Shown: positions 28,747 through 38,330, counted from the first letter of the stretch. The stretch: DNA of 64,000 bases from Novosphingobium meiothermophilum (GCF_003171715.1 NZ_QGHL01000007.1:806001-870000); one strand, 5' to 3'. The notes: generated from the sequence alone by a model not told the origin. Program-made: numbers and translations.

Positions 28747-31281
28747 TCAGTAGATCCCACCCTGCTCTTCAAGGAAGCCCTGCTCTGCCGGTCCGGCATC
28801 ATCGCCGCCATCCACGATGCCGCGCGCGGCGCGGGCGCGCTTGATGGCGTCGATCACCGCCTGCTTGGCGGTCAGCTCGCCTTCGCGGGCGGTGCGCCGC
28901 GGCTCAGTGTCAGGCTTGAACGCTTCCCAGATGATGGCAGCCTTGGCCACGCTGTTGTCAGGCGTTCCGCCGAAAACCCGCTTGCCCGAAACGCGGTCGA
29001 TCCTGACCATTCGGATACCTTCAGGAGCCTCGAAGGGAATGCTTTTCCAGCGCGCGCGGGTTTCCTGCACGAACTGCTTGAACACCGGGGCGGCAATGCG
29101 GCCCCCCTGCGCATAGCCACCAAGGCTTCGCGGCTGGTCATAACCGATATAGACCCCGGCGATGACATCGGGCGATCCGCCGACAAACCAGACATTGGTC
29201 GGCCCGGAGGTCGTCCCGGTCTTGCCGAAAAGCGGCAGGCCGAGATCGCGCAGCGTGACTGCCGTTCCGCGAACGACCACGCCTTCGAGCATGTGAACCA
29301 CCTGATAGGCCGTGCGCGGGTCCAGCACCTGCTTGCCCCCTGGCTGGAAGCGCGGCATGGGCTTGCCGTCCCATTGCGCCATGGTGCAGCCTTCGCAGCG
29401 GCGGGTGTCCGCACGCCAGATCACCTTGCCGTTGCGATCCTGCACATAGTCGATCACGCTGGGCGCATACTGGCGTCCGTGGTTGGCCAGCGCGGCATAG
29501 GCATTGACCATCTTGAGCACGGTCGTGTCGCCAGCCCCCAGCGACATTGACAGGAAGGGCGGATAATCGCCAATCCCAACGGTCTTGATGGTGCGCACGA
29601 CCTTGTCCATGCCCACATCGTTGGCGACCCGGACCGTCATCAGGTTACGCGACTGTTCGAGCCCCCAGCGCATGGTATGGCTGCCCGAACCGCCCTCGTT
29701 GCCGAAGTTGCGGAAGCACTTCTCGCCCAGCGCTGCGCCCTGATAGACGCAGAACGTGCCATCCACGACCATCGAGGCCGGCGTCATCCCGTTGTCGAGC
29801 GCGGTGGCATAGACAAAAGGCTTGATCGTCGATCCCGGCTGTCGATTGGCCTGCGTTGCGCGGTTGAACGAACCAAGGCGGGCATCGAAACCGCCCTGCA
29901 TCGCCAACACCCGGCCATTGCGCGGGTCTTCCACCACCATCCCGCCCGAAACTTCGGGGATCACCCGCACGGCATAGGTATCGGCACTGACCGGCGCGGC
30001 GGCGGTCACGTCGCCGGGGCGGATGGCATCGGGCAGATTGACGATCGCCGCGGTGCGGCCATCGGCAAAGCCGATCGTTCCGCTGGATCCGCTTCGTTTC
30101 AGCAGAACGCCGATGCGCCAGTTCTGATAGTTGATTCCGATGTTGCTTGTGATGAGTTCGGTCTGCCAGCGGTCGTCATCAAGGTTGATGTGCGCGATCG
30201 GCCCGTGCCAGCCGCGCCCGCCCGAATAGCGCAGCAAGGCGGTGCGCAGGGCATTCTGCGCAGCGGTCTGCATCTGCGTATCGAGCGAGGTGCGCACCCA
30301 CAGCCCGCCCGCATAGACACTGTTGGGGCCGTCCTCGGCCTGCTCGCCGAACTTCTCGATGAGTTGCCGCCTCACTTCCTCCAGGAAATATCCGGCATCG
30401 GCAGTGTAGTTCTCCGCCCGGCGCGGCTTCAGGCCCAGCGGCATGGCCTTGGCCTGCGCCGCCTCCTGCGGGCTTGCCCAGCCATTGCGGACCATCTGGT
30501 CGAGCACCCAGTTGCGCCGATCGAGCGCCATCTGCTCGTTCTTGGCGCGTCCATAGCGTTCCGGGGCCTTGGGCAGGATCGCCAGAAATGCGGCTTCGTG
30601 AAGGTGCAGATCGCCCACGTCCTTGTCGAAATAGGCCCGCGCCGCGGCCTGCACGCCAAAGCTCTGCCGCCCCAGCGGGATCTCGTTCAGATAGAGTTCG
30701 AGGATCTGCTCCTTGTTCAGCACGCCTTCGATCCGGCGGGCGAGGATGATTTCCTTGAGCTTGCGCGAAATCGAATATTCGTCGCCGATCAGGATGTTCT
30801 TGGCGACCTGCTGGGTAATGGTCGATCCGCCGCGAGCACGTTCGCCCGAACCGTATTTGGTCACATAGTCGATCACCGCAGCGCCGAAGCCGAGATAATC
30901 TATGCCGCCATGGGTCCAGAAGGTCTTGTCCTCGGCGGCAAGGAAGGCATTTATCATCGGCTTGGGAAAGTCGACGAAGCGCAACTGCACGCGCCGTTCG
31001 CGGGCATAGCTCGATACGATCTCGCCATCGACGCCGCGCACCATCGTGGGCAGGGGCGGCTGATAGGTAAGGAGCTTTTCCGCCGATGGCAGGGTGCGCA
31101 CCACCGTGACCCACAGCACCAGCCATGCGACAAGGAAACCGGCGATCAGGTAGCCGCCCAGCCTGAACCAGCGGCTAGTCCGCCAACGCTGCCGGAAGCC
31201 TCCGGTCAAAGCCTGCCAACTTGCCTTGCTGCCACCACGCAGGAGCCGAAACCGCGATTGCCGGGATGTGTCATCAGCCAT
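28747..31281 (-). CDS. mrcA: Penicillin-binding protein 1A
   Basis: Bifunctional peptidoglycan synthase with 844 residues. An N-terminal membrane anchor (about residues 43-65) is followed by the GT51 glycosyltransferase (AAEDKTFWTHGGID with the catalytic Glu; RARGGSTITQQVAKN) and the transpeptidase with its three motifs: PGSTIKPFVYA (active Ser and Lys), EQSRNLMTV and KTGTTSGPTNVWFVGG. It follows the amidase gene on the same strand, so the two wall enzymes are probably cotranscribed. Confidence 0.96.
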   Translation of the reverse strand: MADDTSRQSRFRLLRGGSKASWQALTGGFRQRWRTSRWFRLGGYLIAGFLVAWLVLWVTVVRTLPSAEKLLTYQPPLPTMVRGVDGEIVSSYARERRVQLRFVDFPKPMINAFLAAEDKTFWTHGGIDYLGFGAAVIDYVTKYGSGERARGGSTITQQVAKNILIGDEYSISRKLKEIILARRIEGVLNKEQILELYLNEIPLGRQSFGVQAAARAYFDKDVGDLHLHEAAFLAILPKAPERYGRAKNEQMALDRRNWVLDQMVRNGWASPQEAAQAKAMPLGLKPRRAENYTADAGYFLEEVRRQLIEKFGEQAEDGPNSVYAGGLWVRTSLDTQMQTAAQNALRTALLRYSGGRGWHGPIAHINLDDDRWQTELITSNIGINYQNWRIGVLLKRSGSSGTIGFADGRTAAIVNLPDAIRPGDVTAAAPVSADTYAVRVIPEVSGGMVVEDPRNGRVLAMQGGFDARLGSFNRATQANRQPGSTIKPFVYATALDNGMTPASMVVDGTFCVYQGAALGEKCFRNFGNEGGSGSHTMRWGLEQSRNLMTVRVANDVGMDKVVRTIKTVGIGDYPPFLSMSLGAGDTTVLKMVNAYAALANHGRQYAPSVIDYVQDRNGKVIWRADTRRCEGCTMAQWDGKPMPRFQPGGKQVLDPRTAYQVVHMLEGVVVRGTAVTLRDLGLPLFGKTGTTSGPTNVWFVGGSPDVIAGVYIGYDQPRSLGGYAQGGRIAAPVFKQFVQETRARWKSIPFEAPEGIRMVRIDRVSGKRVFGGTPDNSVAKAAIIWEAFKPDTEPRRTAREGELTAKQAVIDAIKRARAARGIVDGGDDAGPAEQGFLEEQGGIY

Positions 31282-31389
31282 GATGCGTCGCCTCTAGCAC
31301 GGCCTCGCGCCTGCAAGCCAGCATCTTGCGGCGCATAGCTGGCAAACCCGGCAAGGACGCCACGCGCCGCAGTGGTGCAGCCTTTTTCA

Positions 31390-32298
31390 CTACTGTGCCG
31401 TCGGGCTGGAAGCAGCCTCGACCTGATCGATCGGCGCGGCCTGTTCCTCGGCCAGAAAGATGCCGATGGCCCTGGCAAGGGCATTGGCAAAGGCGCGTCT
31501 CCACGCGGCATCGGCCATGGCCCGCGCATCATCGGCATTGCTGATGTATCCCGCCTCGACCAGCGCGGAGGGAAGGTCCAGAGATTTGAGGACGACAAAC
31601 GCCGCCTCGCGCTGCGGCGTGGCGTGGAACCGGATGCGTTCGCCCGCCTCTCGCACCACCAGTTCGCCAAAGCGCAAGGATCGTGCGCGGGTTTCGCGGC
31701 GCGAAAGATCGACCAGAATCGAGGTCACCGCCTCGCCCTGATCGGCCAGACGCACGCCGTTGAGGACATCGGCGCGGTTCTCGCGGGCGGCAATGGCTTC
31801 GGCTTCGGCGTCCGATGCCTTGTCGGACAGCGTATAGACAGTCGCCCCGCGCGCCGAGGGCACCGCCGCCGCATCGGCATGGACTGACACGAAAAGATCA
31901 GCGCCCAGCCTGCGTGCGATCTGCGCGCGTTCCTGCAAGACCAGAAACCTGTCATCGTTGCGGGTAAGGGCCACACGAATGCGTCCCGTTGCCAGCAAGG
32001 CATCGCGCAGCGATCTTGCCATGGCAAGCGTGAGATCCTTTTCCCGTTCCCCGCCCGAACCGCTGGCGCCCGGATCATGACCGCCGTGCCCGGCATCGAT
32101 CACGACCAGCGGACGGCTGGTGTCAGCCGGGCCTTCGATCGGAGGCAGCGGCATCTCGCCGGTGCGCCGCGACAGTTCCATGCGCACCACGTAGCGCGGC
32201 GTGATATCGGCAACACCTGTTGAAAACAGCGCCCACATGGCGGCAGCCGCCGCAACCGGGGCAGCAAAAACCGCAGCGATCAGCCCCAGATCATCCAT
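31390..32298 (-). CDS. N-acetylmuramoyl-L-alanine amidase (Amidase_3)
   Basis: Zinc amidase that cuts peptides from peptidoglycan, needed for daughter-cell separation. From the ATG at 32298 it has 302 residues: an N-terminal hydrophobic segment (LGLIAAVFAAPVAAAAAMWALF), then the catalytic domain with VVIDAGHGGHDPGASGSGG, SVHADA and the glutamate late in the domain (ALVEAGYISN). A GTG at 32334 would add 12 residues and cannot be excluded. It is divergent from rne and upstream of mrcA. Confidence 0.92.
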   Translation of the reverse strand: MDDLGLIAAVFAAPVAAAAAMWALFSTGVADITPRYVVRMELSRRTGEMPLPPIEGPADTSRPLVVIDAGHGGHDPGASGSGGEREKDLTLAMARSLRDALLATGRIRVALTRNDDRFLVLQERAQIARRLGADLFVSVHADAAAVPSARGATVYTLSDKASDAEAEAIAARENRADVLNGVRLADQGEAVTSILVDLSRRETRARSLRFGELVVREAGERIRFHATPQREAAFVVLKSLDLPSALVEAGYISNADDARAMADAAWRRAFANALARAIGIFLAEEQAAPIDQVEAASSPTAQ

Positions 32299-32918
32299 GC
32301 CCTTGCCCCATCCCTGCCAGCCTATGCCCCGCACGCTGCTGCGTGGTCCAGCGCGAAATGATCCGCATGGTTAATGGCTTGCAGCACGATTGTTTTAATT
32401 GCCGCTTTGCATTTGCGGTGCTAGCAAACCTTTACCGGGGCGTGTCGGCGTCGGCCATGTTTGAGCATTTGCTTGCGTCCCGGACGTATTCCCGGATGGC
32501 TTGCATCCCCAATGCCGGACGGGATTGCCGATTCACCACTCCCCGCACAGGTGGACAGGGCGACCGCGGCAAAGCGGCGCCTTAATCCGCACCACAAGGT
32601 TGATGCCGTTGATGATGAGCCGTGTTCCGTTCCTGCCAAGCTGCCTCGCCGGGGCAGTTGCGGCTTGGACGCCTGACGGCACGCGCAATTCGCCGCGAAT
32701 TGTCATCACAGCAGACACACACCAACCGCCGCCGGACGGCGAGCGCAGGAATGGCGCGCACTATGCGCACAGCTTCCCATGGCTCCGATCCGGCAAATCC
32801 GCATTCGTGAACACTGCCCGCTCTGGCTTTGCCGGGCGCGGCATCGTTTGCGCATACCACATGATCCGCGCCAGCCTGACAGGGGAATCCCGGCGGCGGC
32901 GCGGCTGGAGAATGAATA
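32299..32918. other. 620-bp intergenic region between amidase and rne
   Basis: No convincing gene in either strand; the open frames here have poor composition and no ribosome site. It must hold the divergent amidase and rne promoters. The part nearest the amidase is AT-richer (around 32370-32430). A 7-bp perfect hairpin (caattcg-ccg-cgaattg) lies at 32686-32702, and small GC hairpins are at about 32637-32657. I infer that much of the right half is a long rne leader. Confidence 0.6.
32686..32702 (+). promoter_or_regulatory. Hairpin in the presumed rne leader
   Basis: A 7-bp perfect inverted repeat with a 3-base loop, about 216 bases before the rne start. In E. coli the rne 5' leader folds into hairpins that RNase E itself binds for autoregulation. 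By analogy this could play the same part, but that is inference. Confidence 0.3.
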
Positions 32919-35792
32919 ATGACCACGCGCATGCTTATCGATGCGCGCCACCAGGAAGAAACCAGGGTGGCGGTGCTGAAGGGCAACCGGATTGAAGAGT
33001 TCGACTTTGAATCTGCCGATCACAAGCAGATCAAGGGCAATATCTACCTCGCCAAGGTAACACGGGTAGAACCCTCGCTACAGGCAGCTTTTGTCGATTT
33101 TGGCGGAAACCGTCACGGGTTCCTCGCCTTCAGCGAGATTCACCCGGACTATTACCAGATCCCCAAGGAAGATCGCGAGGCACTGCTGGCCGAAGAAGCG
33201 GCCCATGCCGAGGAAGAAGCCGCCCTTCGCGCCGCCGAGGACGCGGAGGATGACGATTACGCCGATGGCTATGATGCCGACGGCTATGATGCCGAACAGG
33301 GCGTCACCGAGGTCGACACGTCCGAAAAGGATCAGGTGGCCACGATCGAAGGCGGCGTCGTCGAAAACGGCTTCGACCATGACGTCGAGGACGCCGAAGA
33401 TACCGGCAGCTCCGCAGAGGAAGGCGAAGACGGCGAAGGCGAAGATGGCACGGGCGGGCGTCCGCGCGGGCGTCAGGGTCGTCGCCGTCAGGGGCGCAGC
33501 CAGGGCAAGGAAGCCGACGAGCTTCGCGCCAAGCGCATGGCACTGCGCCGTCGCTACAAGATCCAGGACGTCATCCAGCGCCGTCAGGTTCTGCTGGTGC
33601 AGGTGGTCAAGGAAGAACGCGGCAACAAGGGTGCCGCGCTGACCACCTATCTCAGTCTTGCCGGGCGCTACTGTGTGCTCATGCCCAATTCGAGCCATGG
33701 TGGCGGTATCAGCCGCAAGATCAGTTCGTCCGCCGACCGCAAGCGCCTCAAGTCGATCATCGCCGAACTCGAACTGCCGCGCTCGATGTCGTGCATCGTG
33801 CGCACCGCAGGCTTGCAGCGCACCAAGCCGGAGATCAAGCGCGACTTCGACTACCTCGCCCGTCTCTGGGACGAGATCCGCGAACGCACGATGAAGTCGG
33901 TCGCCCCGGCGCTCATCCATTCGGATTCCGACCTGATCAAGCGGGCGATCCGCGACATCTACAACCGCGAGATCGAGGAAGTCGTGGTCGAGGGCGAGCA
34001 GGGGTATCGCGCCGCCAAGGACTTCATGAAGCTGCTGATGCCGAGCCACGCGAAGCGGGTGAAGCAGTATGCCGATCCGGTGCCGCTGTTCCAGCGATAT
34101 GGTGCCGAAGACCAGCTTACCGCGATGTATGATCCGGTGGTCCAGCTCAAGTCGGGCGGCTATCTGGTCATCAACCCGACCGAGGCGCTCGTCTCTATCG
34201 ACATCAACTCCGGCCGCTCCACCAAGGAGCACGGGATCGAGCAAACGGCGGTTGCCACCAACCTTGAGGCCGCGCGCGAAATTGCCCGCCAGCTCCGCCT
34301 GCGCGACATGGCCGGGCTTGTAGTCATCGACTTCATCGACATGGAATACGGATCGAACATCCGCAAGGTCGAGAAGGCGATGAAGGAGGCGCTCAAGAAC
34401 GATCGCGCCCGCATCCAGGTGGGCCGCATTTCCGGCTTCGGCCTGATGGAAATGAGCCGCCAGCGCCTGCGCACCGGCGTGCTTGAAGCCACGACCCGCG
34501 CCTGCCCGCACTGCGATGGTTCGGGTCTGGTCCGCACCGCATCGTCGGCCGGGCTCTCCGCGCTGCGTCTGATCGAGGATGAGGCCGCCAAGGGCAAGGG
34601 CAATGTCGTGTCGCTCTATGCCAGCCAGGAAGCGGCCATCTATGTGCTCAATGCCAAGCGCGCCGATCTGACCGAGATCGAGGAACGCTACGGCGTTACC
34701 GTTGAAGTGATCCCCGAAGGCGAGAACGAGGGCGCGAAGATGCGCGTGGCCTCGCGGGGGCCCAAGCCGGACTTCGTTCCCCGGTTCGAACCGATCATCG
34801 AGCCGGAGGAAGACGAAGATGTCGTGGACGAGAGCCTCGACGAGGAAATCGAGGAAGAGGAATCGCGCGCGCGTGCGCCGCGCGGCGAGAATGCCGACGA
34901 GAACGGGGAACGCAGCGATCGCCGCAAGCGCCGCAAGCGCCGCAGGGGTCGCAAGAACGACCGGCGTGACGAGGACGCCGCAAGCGAAGCCCAGCCTGCC
35001 AACGAAGATGGCGCCGATGATGCTGCTTCGGACGAGGACGGCGAAAGCGCCGAAACCCGGCAGGATCAGCAGGGTGCAGAGGACGAGAATGATCGCACGC
35101 CGCGCAAGCGTCGTCGGCGTGGTCGGCGTCGGCGCACCCCGCGCGACAACGAGGCTGCGATCTCAGAAGCTGGCGAACCCGCGGAGGTCTCCGCCGGTGA
35201 AGACGCGGCCGATGGCGGGCCGGAAGCGGCATCTTCGGATGAGCCGAAAGGCAGCGCCACTGACACCGCTCCTGCTCCCGCGGAAGCGGCCGCAGAGGGT
35301 GAAGCAGAGGCCATAGCGCCTGCGGCCAAGCCAAAGCGCACCCGCCGGAAAAAGGCCGAACCCGTGGCAGAAGCTGTGGAAGAGGCTGGGGCCGAGACTG
35401 CGCCTGCCGCGCCCGCAGTAGCCGATGAAGCCACAACAGCCGCCGATGCAGCGACTGAGGCCGGACCCGTGGCCGAAAAGCCGAAGCGGACCCGCCGCAA
35501 GAAAGTGACGGCAGCGGAAGAGCCGGTGGCCGCCGAAGCTGTCGAGGCCGCAGCCGAACCGGCAGCGCCTGCACCCGAAAAGCCCAAGCGCACCCGCAAG
35601 AAGAAGGTCGAAGCCGTTGCCGCCGATGCAGCCCCTGCCGAAACCCTGACGGCGGAAGCACCGGCCGAAGCCGCAGCGGAGCCGGTCGCCGATAGTTCGG
35701 CCGAAGCGCCTGCTCCGCAGGACACGGCTGCCGAGGCGGCAGAACAGCCCGCACCGCGCCGGGGCTGGTGGCAGCGCACTTTCGGCGCCTGA
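32919..35792 (+). CDS. rne: Ribonuclease E
   Basis: Endoribonuclease and scaffold of the RNA degradosome, 957 residues. The S1 domain (FDFESADHKQIKGNIYLAKV, FVDFGGNRHGFLAF) is split by an acidic insertion of about 110 residues at 95-205, ending in an Arg/Gly-rich patch (RPRGRQGRRRQGRSQG). The catalytic DNase I-like part has DINSGRSTKEHG and DFIDMEYGSN, and the Zn-link is CPHCDGSG near residue 530. The C-terminal third is disordered: acidic, with RRRKKRRR-like clusters and three spaced copies of KPKRTR(R/K)KK at about residues 806, 853 and 888, then a conserved tip RRGWWQRTFGA. Confidence 0.96.
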   Translation: MTTRMLIDARHQEETRVAVLKGNRIEEFDFESADHKQIKGNIYLAKVTRVEPSLQAAFVDFGGNRHGFLAFSEIHPDYYQIPKEDREALLAEEAAHAEEEAALRAAEDAEDDDYADGYDADGYDAEQGVTEVDTSEKDQVATIEGGVVENGFDHDVEDAEDTGSSAEEGEDGEGEDGTGGRPRGRQGRRRQGRSQGKEADELRAKRMALRRRYKIQDVIQRRQVLLVQVVKEERGNKGAALTTYLSLAGRYCVLMPNSSHGGGISRKISSSADRKRLKSIIAELELPRSMSCIVRTAGLQRTKPEIKRDFDYLARLWDEIRERTMKSVAPALIHSDSDLIKRAIRDIYNREIEEVVVEGEQGYRAAKDFMKLLMPSHAKRVKQYADPVPLFQRYGAEDQLTAMYDPVVQLKSGGYLVINPTEALVSIDINSGRSTKEHGIEQTAVATNLEAAREIARQLRLRDMAGLVVIDFIDMEYGSNIRKVEKAMKEALKNDRARIQVGRISGFGLMEMSRQRLRTGVLEATTRACPHCDGSGLVRTASSAGLSALRLIEDEAAKGKGNVVSLYASQEAAIYVLNAKRADLTEIEERYGVTVEVIPEGENEGAKMRVASRGPKPDFVPRFEPIIEPEEDEDVVDESLDEEIEEEESRARAPRGENADENGERSDRRKRRKRRRGRKNDRRDEDAASEAQPANEDGADDAASDEDGESAETRQDQQGAEDENDRTPRKRRRRGRRRRTPRDNEAAISEAGEPAEVSAGEDAADGGPEAASSDEPKGSATDTAPAPAEAAAEGEAEAIAPAAKPKRTRRKKAEPVAEAVEEAGAETAPAAPAVADEATTAADAATEAGPVAEKPKRTRRKKVTAAEEPVAAEAVEAAAEPAAPAPEKPKRTRKKKVEAVAADAAPAETLTAEAPAEAAAEPVADSSAEAPAPQDTAAEAAEQPAPRRGWWQRTFGA

Positions 35793-35817
35793 GCCGCCGC
35801 AATCCGCACCAGATGAA

Positions 35818-35853
35818 AAGGGGCCTTTGCCGCACAACCGGCAAAGGCCCCTT
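35818..35853. terminator. Strong bidirectional terminator after rne
   Basis: A perfect 15-bp stem (aaggggcctttgccg / cggcaaaggcccctt) with loop cacaac. It is followed by cttcgttt on the plus strand and by ttcatc after a T-rich stem end on the minus strand. It lies between the rne stop and the stop of the convergent methyltransferase gene, so it can end both transcripts. Confidence 0.9.
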
Positions 35854-35895
35854 CTTCGTTTCAGCGGATGCAGCGCCTGCTTGGCTGGCCCGGTT

Positions 35896-36528
35896 TCAGG
35901 CGCGTTTCACCGCGCTGCCCCATTCCATCCACGCGGCCCACTTCGGCATTCCCGGCATGTATCGATGCCCTGGTGCCTCAAGCTGGAACCCCTGTTGCAG
36001 CACCGGCGCGGTAACAGGGCGAGTCAGATGGCACCCTCCCATCAGGGGAACCCAAACAGGTTCGATCCGGCGCTGCCACTTGGCGACGCCTGCATCGGGG
36101 CTGAGACCGTGTTCAAGGAACAGCAAGGTTCCCTTTGGTTTGAGAATGCGATGCAGTTCGCGCATGACCTGGGCCGGATCGTTTACCGAACACAGCGTGT
36201 AGGTGCAGACCACCGTATCGAAACTTTCGTCGGGAAAGGGAATATCCTCACCCACGCCTGCCCGCAGATCAGCCTGCCAGCCCTTTCGCGCGGCGGCCTC
36301 GCGCGCATAGTCAAGCAGCTTGTCCGAAGGGTCCAGCCCGGCAAACCCGGTTACGCGCGCCGGATCATAGAACTGCTGGTTGAGACCCCCACCACAACCC
36401 AGTTCGAACACCCGTCCCTGCGCCTGCGGCACAATGCCCGCGCGCAGTTCCATGATCGCAGGCGATGCACAAGCGCATTTGATGATGCGCGGAACCACCT
36501 TTTCATCCCAGAATGCCTTCAAACCCAC
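35896..36528 (-). CDS. Class I SAM-dependent methyltransferase
   Basis: A 210-residue cytoplasmic methyltransferase. The SAM loop VFELGCGGGLNQQFYD lies near residue 45, the acidic GLDPSDKLLDYA next, and SFDTVVCTYTLCSVND plus LKPKGTLLFLEHGL follow. It resembles phospholipid/quinone methyltransferases of the UbiE/PmtA kind, but the substrate is not evident. I choose the GTG at 36528, because a strong ribosome site (aggaggagag) lies just upstream; a longer frame to 36669 has no such signal and reads antisense through the next gene's leader. Confidence 0.85.
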   Translation of the reverse strand: MGLKAFWDEKVVPRIIKCACASPAIMELRAGIVPQAQGRVFELGCGGGLNQQFYDPARVTGFAGLDPSDKLLDYAREAAARKGWQADLRAGVGEDIPFPDESFDTVVCTYTLCSVNDPAQVMRELHRILKPKGTLLFLEHGLSPDAGVAKWQRRIEPVWVPLMGGCHLTRPVTAPVLQQGFQLEAPGHRYMPGMPKWAAWMEWGSAVKRA

Positions 36529-36764
36529 GACCCTCTCCTCCTTGTTCCGGCCTTCATCAATGCTTTGACGGCTGATGCCAATCAATCGTGGCCCCGCTGC
36601 CGTTTCATACCGTGGCGCGCCCAAGATGGCTTGCGCCGCGGATCTGGAACTGGGAATACTGCAATGCACAAGGGTTCTTGCAACTTGTCACTTTGGCGGC
36701 AATGATTGGCACGCGCCGCGTTTATGCCCGCCCCCGCCTGCAATTTCAGCGGAACTTTTCGTTC

Positions 36765-37859
36765 ATGCCCGCCTGCCCTGCTCCCGCCTGCCCTACCCCC
36801 GTTTTCCCTGCGACCGCTTGTCCCGCGCCTACCTGCCCCGCACATACCCCGCTGGTCCGGACAGTGCTTGTCGCGACTGTGCTTTTGGCGTGGCCAGCCT
36901 GCGCCCATGCACAGGCTGCACAGGCCGCACCGTCCCCTCAGGCACTCGCACCAGCGTCCGTCCTGCCGGATGCCGTCGCTGTGATGATCGACACGGCCCT
37001 TGCCTCGCCCGACAAGGCAGAAGCCGACGCCGTCATCCGCACTGCCAAGCGCGCGCTTCCCGATTTTGAAGCTGCGATCGACGCGCACGTCGCGCAGTGG
37101 TCGGCAGTTCGGCAAGCGGCGATCATGCCTTCCTCACCTGCGGCTGCGGCAGCAGCTCCTGCGCCAGAGAATAGGCAGGATGCGGCTGCGCAAGCGGCGG
37201 GACCAGCGCTGGCTGAGACGCTCAAGTGGACGGGAGAAGGCGAAGTCGGGGCCTTCGTGAATACCGGCAATGCACCGGGCATAGGACTGGTGGGCGCATT
37301 CAAGCTGCGCGTCGAAGGCGAAAACTGGCGCGTCGCGACCAATGCCCGCGCCGATTATCAGGAAACCGCCGGTCTGGTGACGCGTGAACAGTATCGTTTC
37401 TCGGCCGAACCGAACTACAAGTTCAACGACCGAAGCTATGTTTTCGGGCTGGGCCAATATGAGAAGGACCGCTTTCAGGGTTTTGCATCGCGCTACAGCC
37501 TTTCAGGTGGCCTTGGATACAACCTGCTCAATGGCAAGGACAACCGCCTGAGCATCAAGGCGGGGCCAACCTGGCGCGTGACCGAGCCGGTTCAGGCCGA
37601 AAGGACATCCGTTGTCGCCGGCCTTGCCTCGCTGGAAGCCAAGATCAAGTTGAGCGAGACCCTTCAGTTCAGTCAGGATGCCAACGCCTATGTCGATGGC
37701 GAAGGCAGCACGTTCTATACTTTGGCCGCACTCGATTCGCGCCTGATCGGAAAGCTTAAGGCACGGCTTTCCTACATGATCCAACACGAAACTTCACCGG
37801 AACTTGGACGACTTGGGACCGATACGACCAGCCGGCTGACTTTGGTCTATGGCTTCTGA
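36765..37859 (+). CDS. DUF481 (YdiY-like) outer-membrane protein with Pro/Cys-rich leader
   Basis: A 364-residue protein. The N-terminus is odd: about 26 residues of repeated Cys-Pro-Ala-Pro units before the hydrophobic core VRTVLVATVLLAWPACAHAQ of a signal peptide. A helical Ala/Pro-rich region follows, then the DUF481 beta-barrel (TGEGEVGAFVNTGNAPGIGL to SRLTLVYGF), ending in aromatic Phe as outer-membrane proteins do. The ATG at 36765 is my choice; the frame is open back to 36588. Family members are linked to salt or stress response, but function here is unknown. Confidence 0.8.
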   Translation: MPACPAPACPTPVFPATACPAPTCPAHTPLVRTVLVATVLLAWPACAHAQAAQAAPSPQALAPASVLPDAVAVMIDTALASPDKAEADAVIRTAKRALPDFEAAIDAHVAQWSAVRQAAIMPSSPAAAAAAPAPENRQDAAAQAAGPALAETLKWTGEGEVGAFVNTGNAPGIGLVGAFKLRVEGENWRVATNARADYQETAGLVTREQYRFSAEPNYKFNDRSYVFGLGQYEKDRFQGFASRYSLSGGLGYNLLNGKDNRLSIKAGPTWRVTEPVQAERTSVVAGLASLEAKIKLSETLQFSQDANAYVDGEGSTFYTLAALDSRLIGKLKARLSYMIQHETSPELGRLGTDTTSRLTLVYGF

Positions 37860-37945
37860 ACTGAAAAGGTTGAAAGCCTTGTAGCCGATCTGCCTCAACT
37901 GTGTTGTATTTGTGCCTGGTCACAGATGACAGTAAGGGGTGTTCG

Positions 37946-38251
37946 ATGCGAGGACGATTTGCGAGGCACGTTTGCCTTCACGCCGCATGCATGGCTACAA
38001 TGCTGTCAGGATTTGCCTTTGCGCAGACAGACGGCGAAGGCTGCCAGCGACAGTATGAGCAGCAATCACGCGCCGTTTGCGATGCGCCGGTGCGTGCCAG
38101 ATATCGTGATCGCTGTCTGGCCTCGCTTGCCCAACATCGTGATCGCTGTCTCGCGAACCAGCGTTTGCGAGCTGAAAGAACAGAAGCGCGCAAGCAGCGC
38201 TACGAAGAGGCGAAGGAGCGGGCAAGCGCGCGGCGGATTCCATCGAACTGA
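37946..38251 (+). CDS. Small secreted Cys-containing protein, unknown function
   Basis: A 101-residue frame with ribosome site aagggg before the ATG at 37946. It has a plausible signal peptide (ARHVCLHAACMATMLSGFAFAQ) and a mature part with four cysteines and a basic, Glu/Arg-rich helical tail (EARKQRYEEAKERASARR). The segment RDRCLAS/RDRCLAN is repeated with an 11-residue period. I do not recognise a family. An overlapping frame at 37926-38279 lacks a signal peptide and I take it as a shadow. Confidence 0.6.
   Translation: MRGRFARHVCLHAACMATMLSGFAFAQTDGEGCQRQYEQQSRAVCDAPVRARYRDRCLASLAQHRDRCLANQRLRAERTEARKQRYEEAKERASARRIPSN
38103..38151. repeat. 16-bp direct repeat in the small secreted gene
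   Basis: The sequence atcgtgatcgctgtct occurs at 38103-38118 and again at 38136-38151, 33 bases apart, which keeps the reading frame. It encodes the repeated RDRCL peptide and points to a recent internal duplication. Confidence 0.8.
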
Positions 38252-38330
38252 GGGCCCGCCGAATCAAGTCAGCCACTGATTCCGCAGCGCAATTGCGTGA
38301 GGACTGCCTATTGATACGATAGTGCCGAAA

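Noticed and set aside
36588..36764. Earlier starts of the DUF481 gene
   Set aside because: No signal peptide or family similarity in the added 59 residues, and they cover the divergent methyltransferase promoter region.
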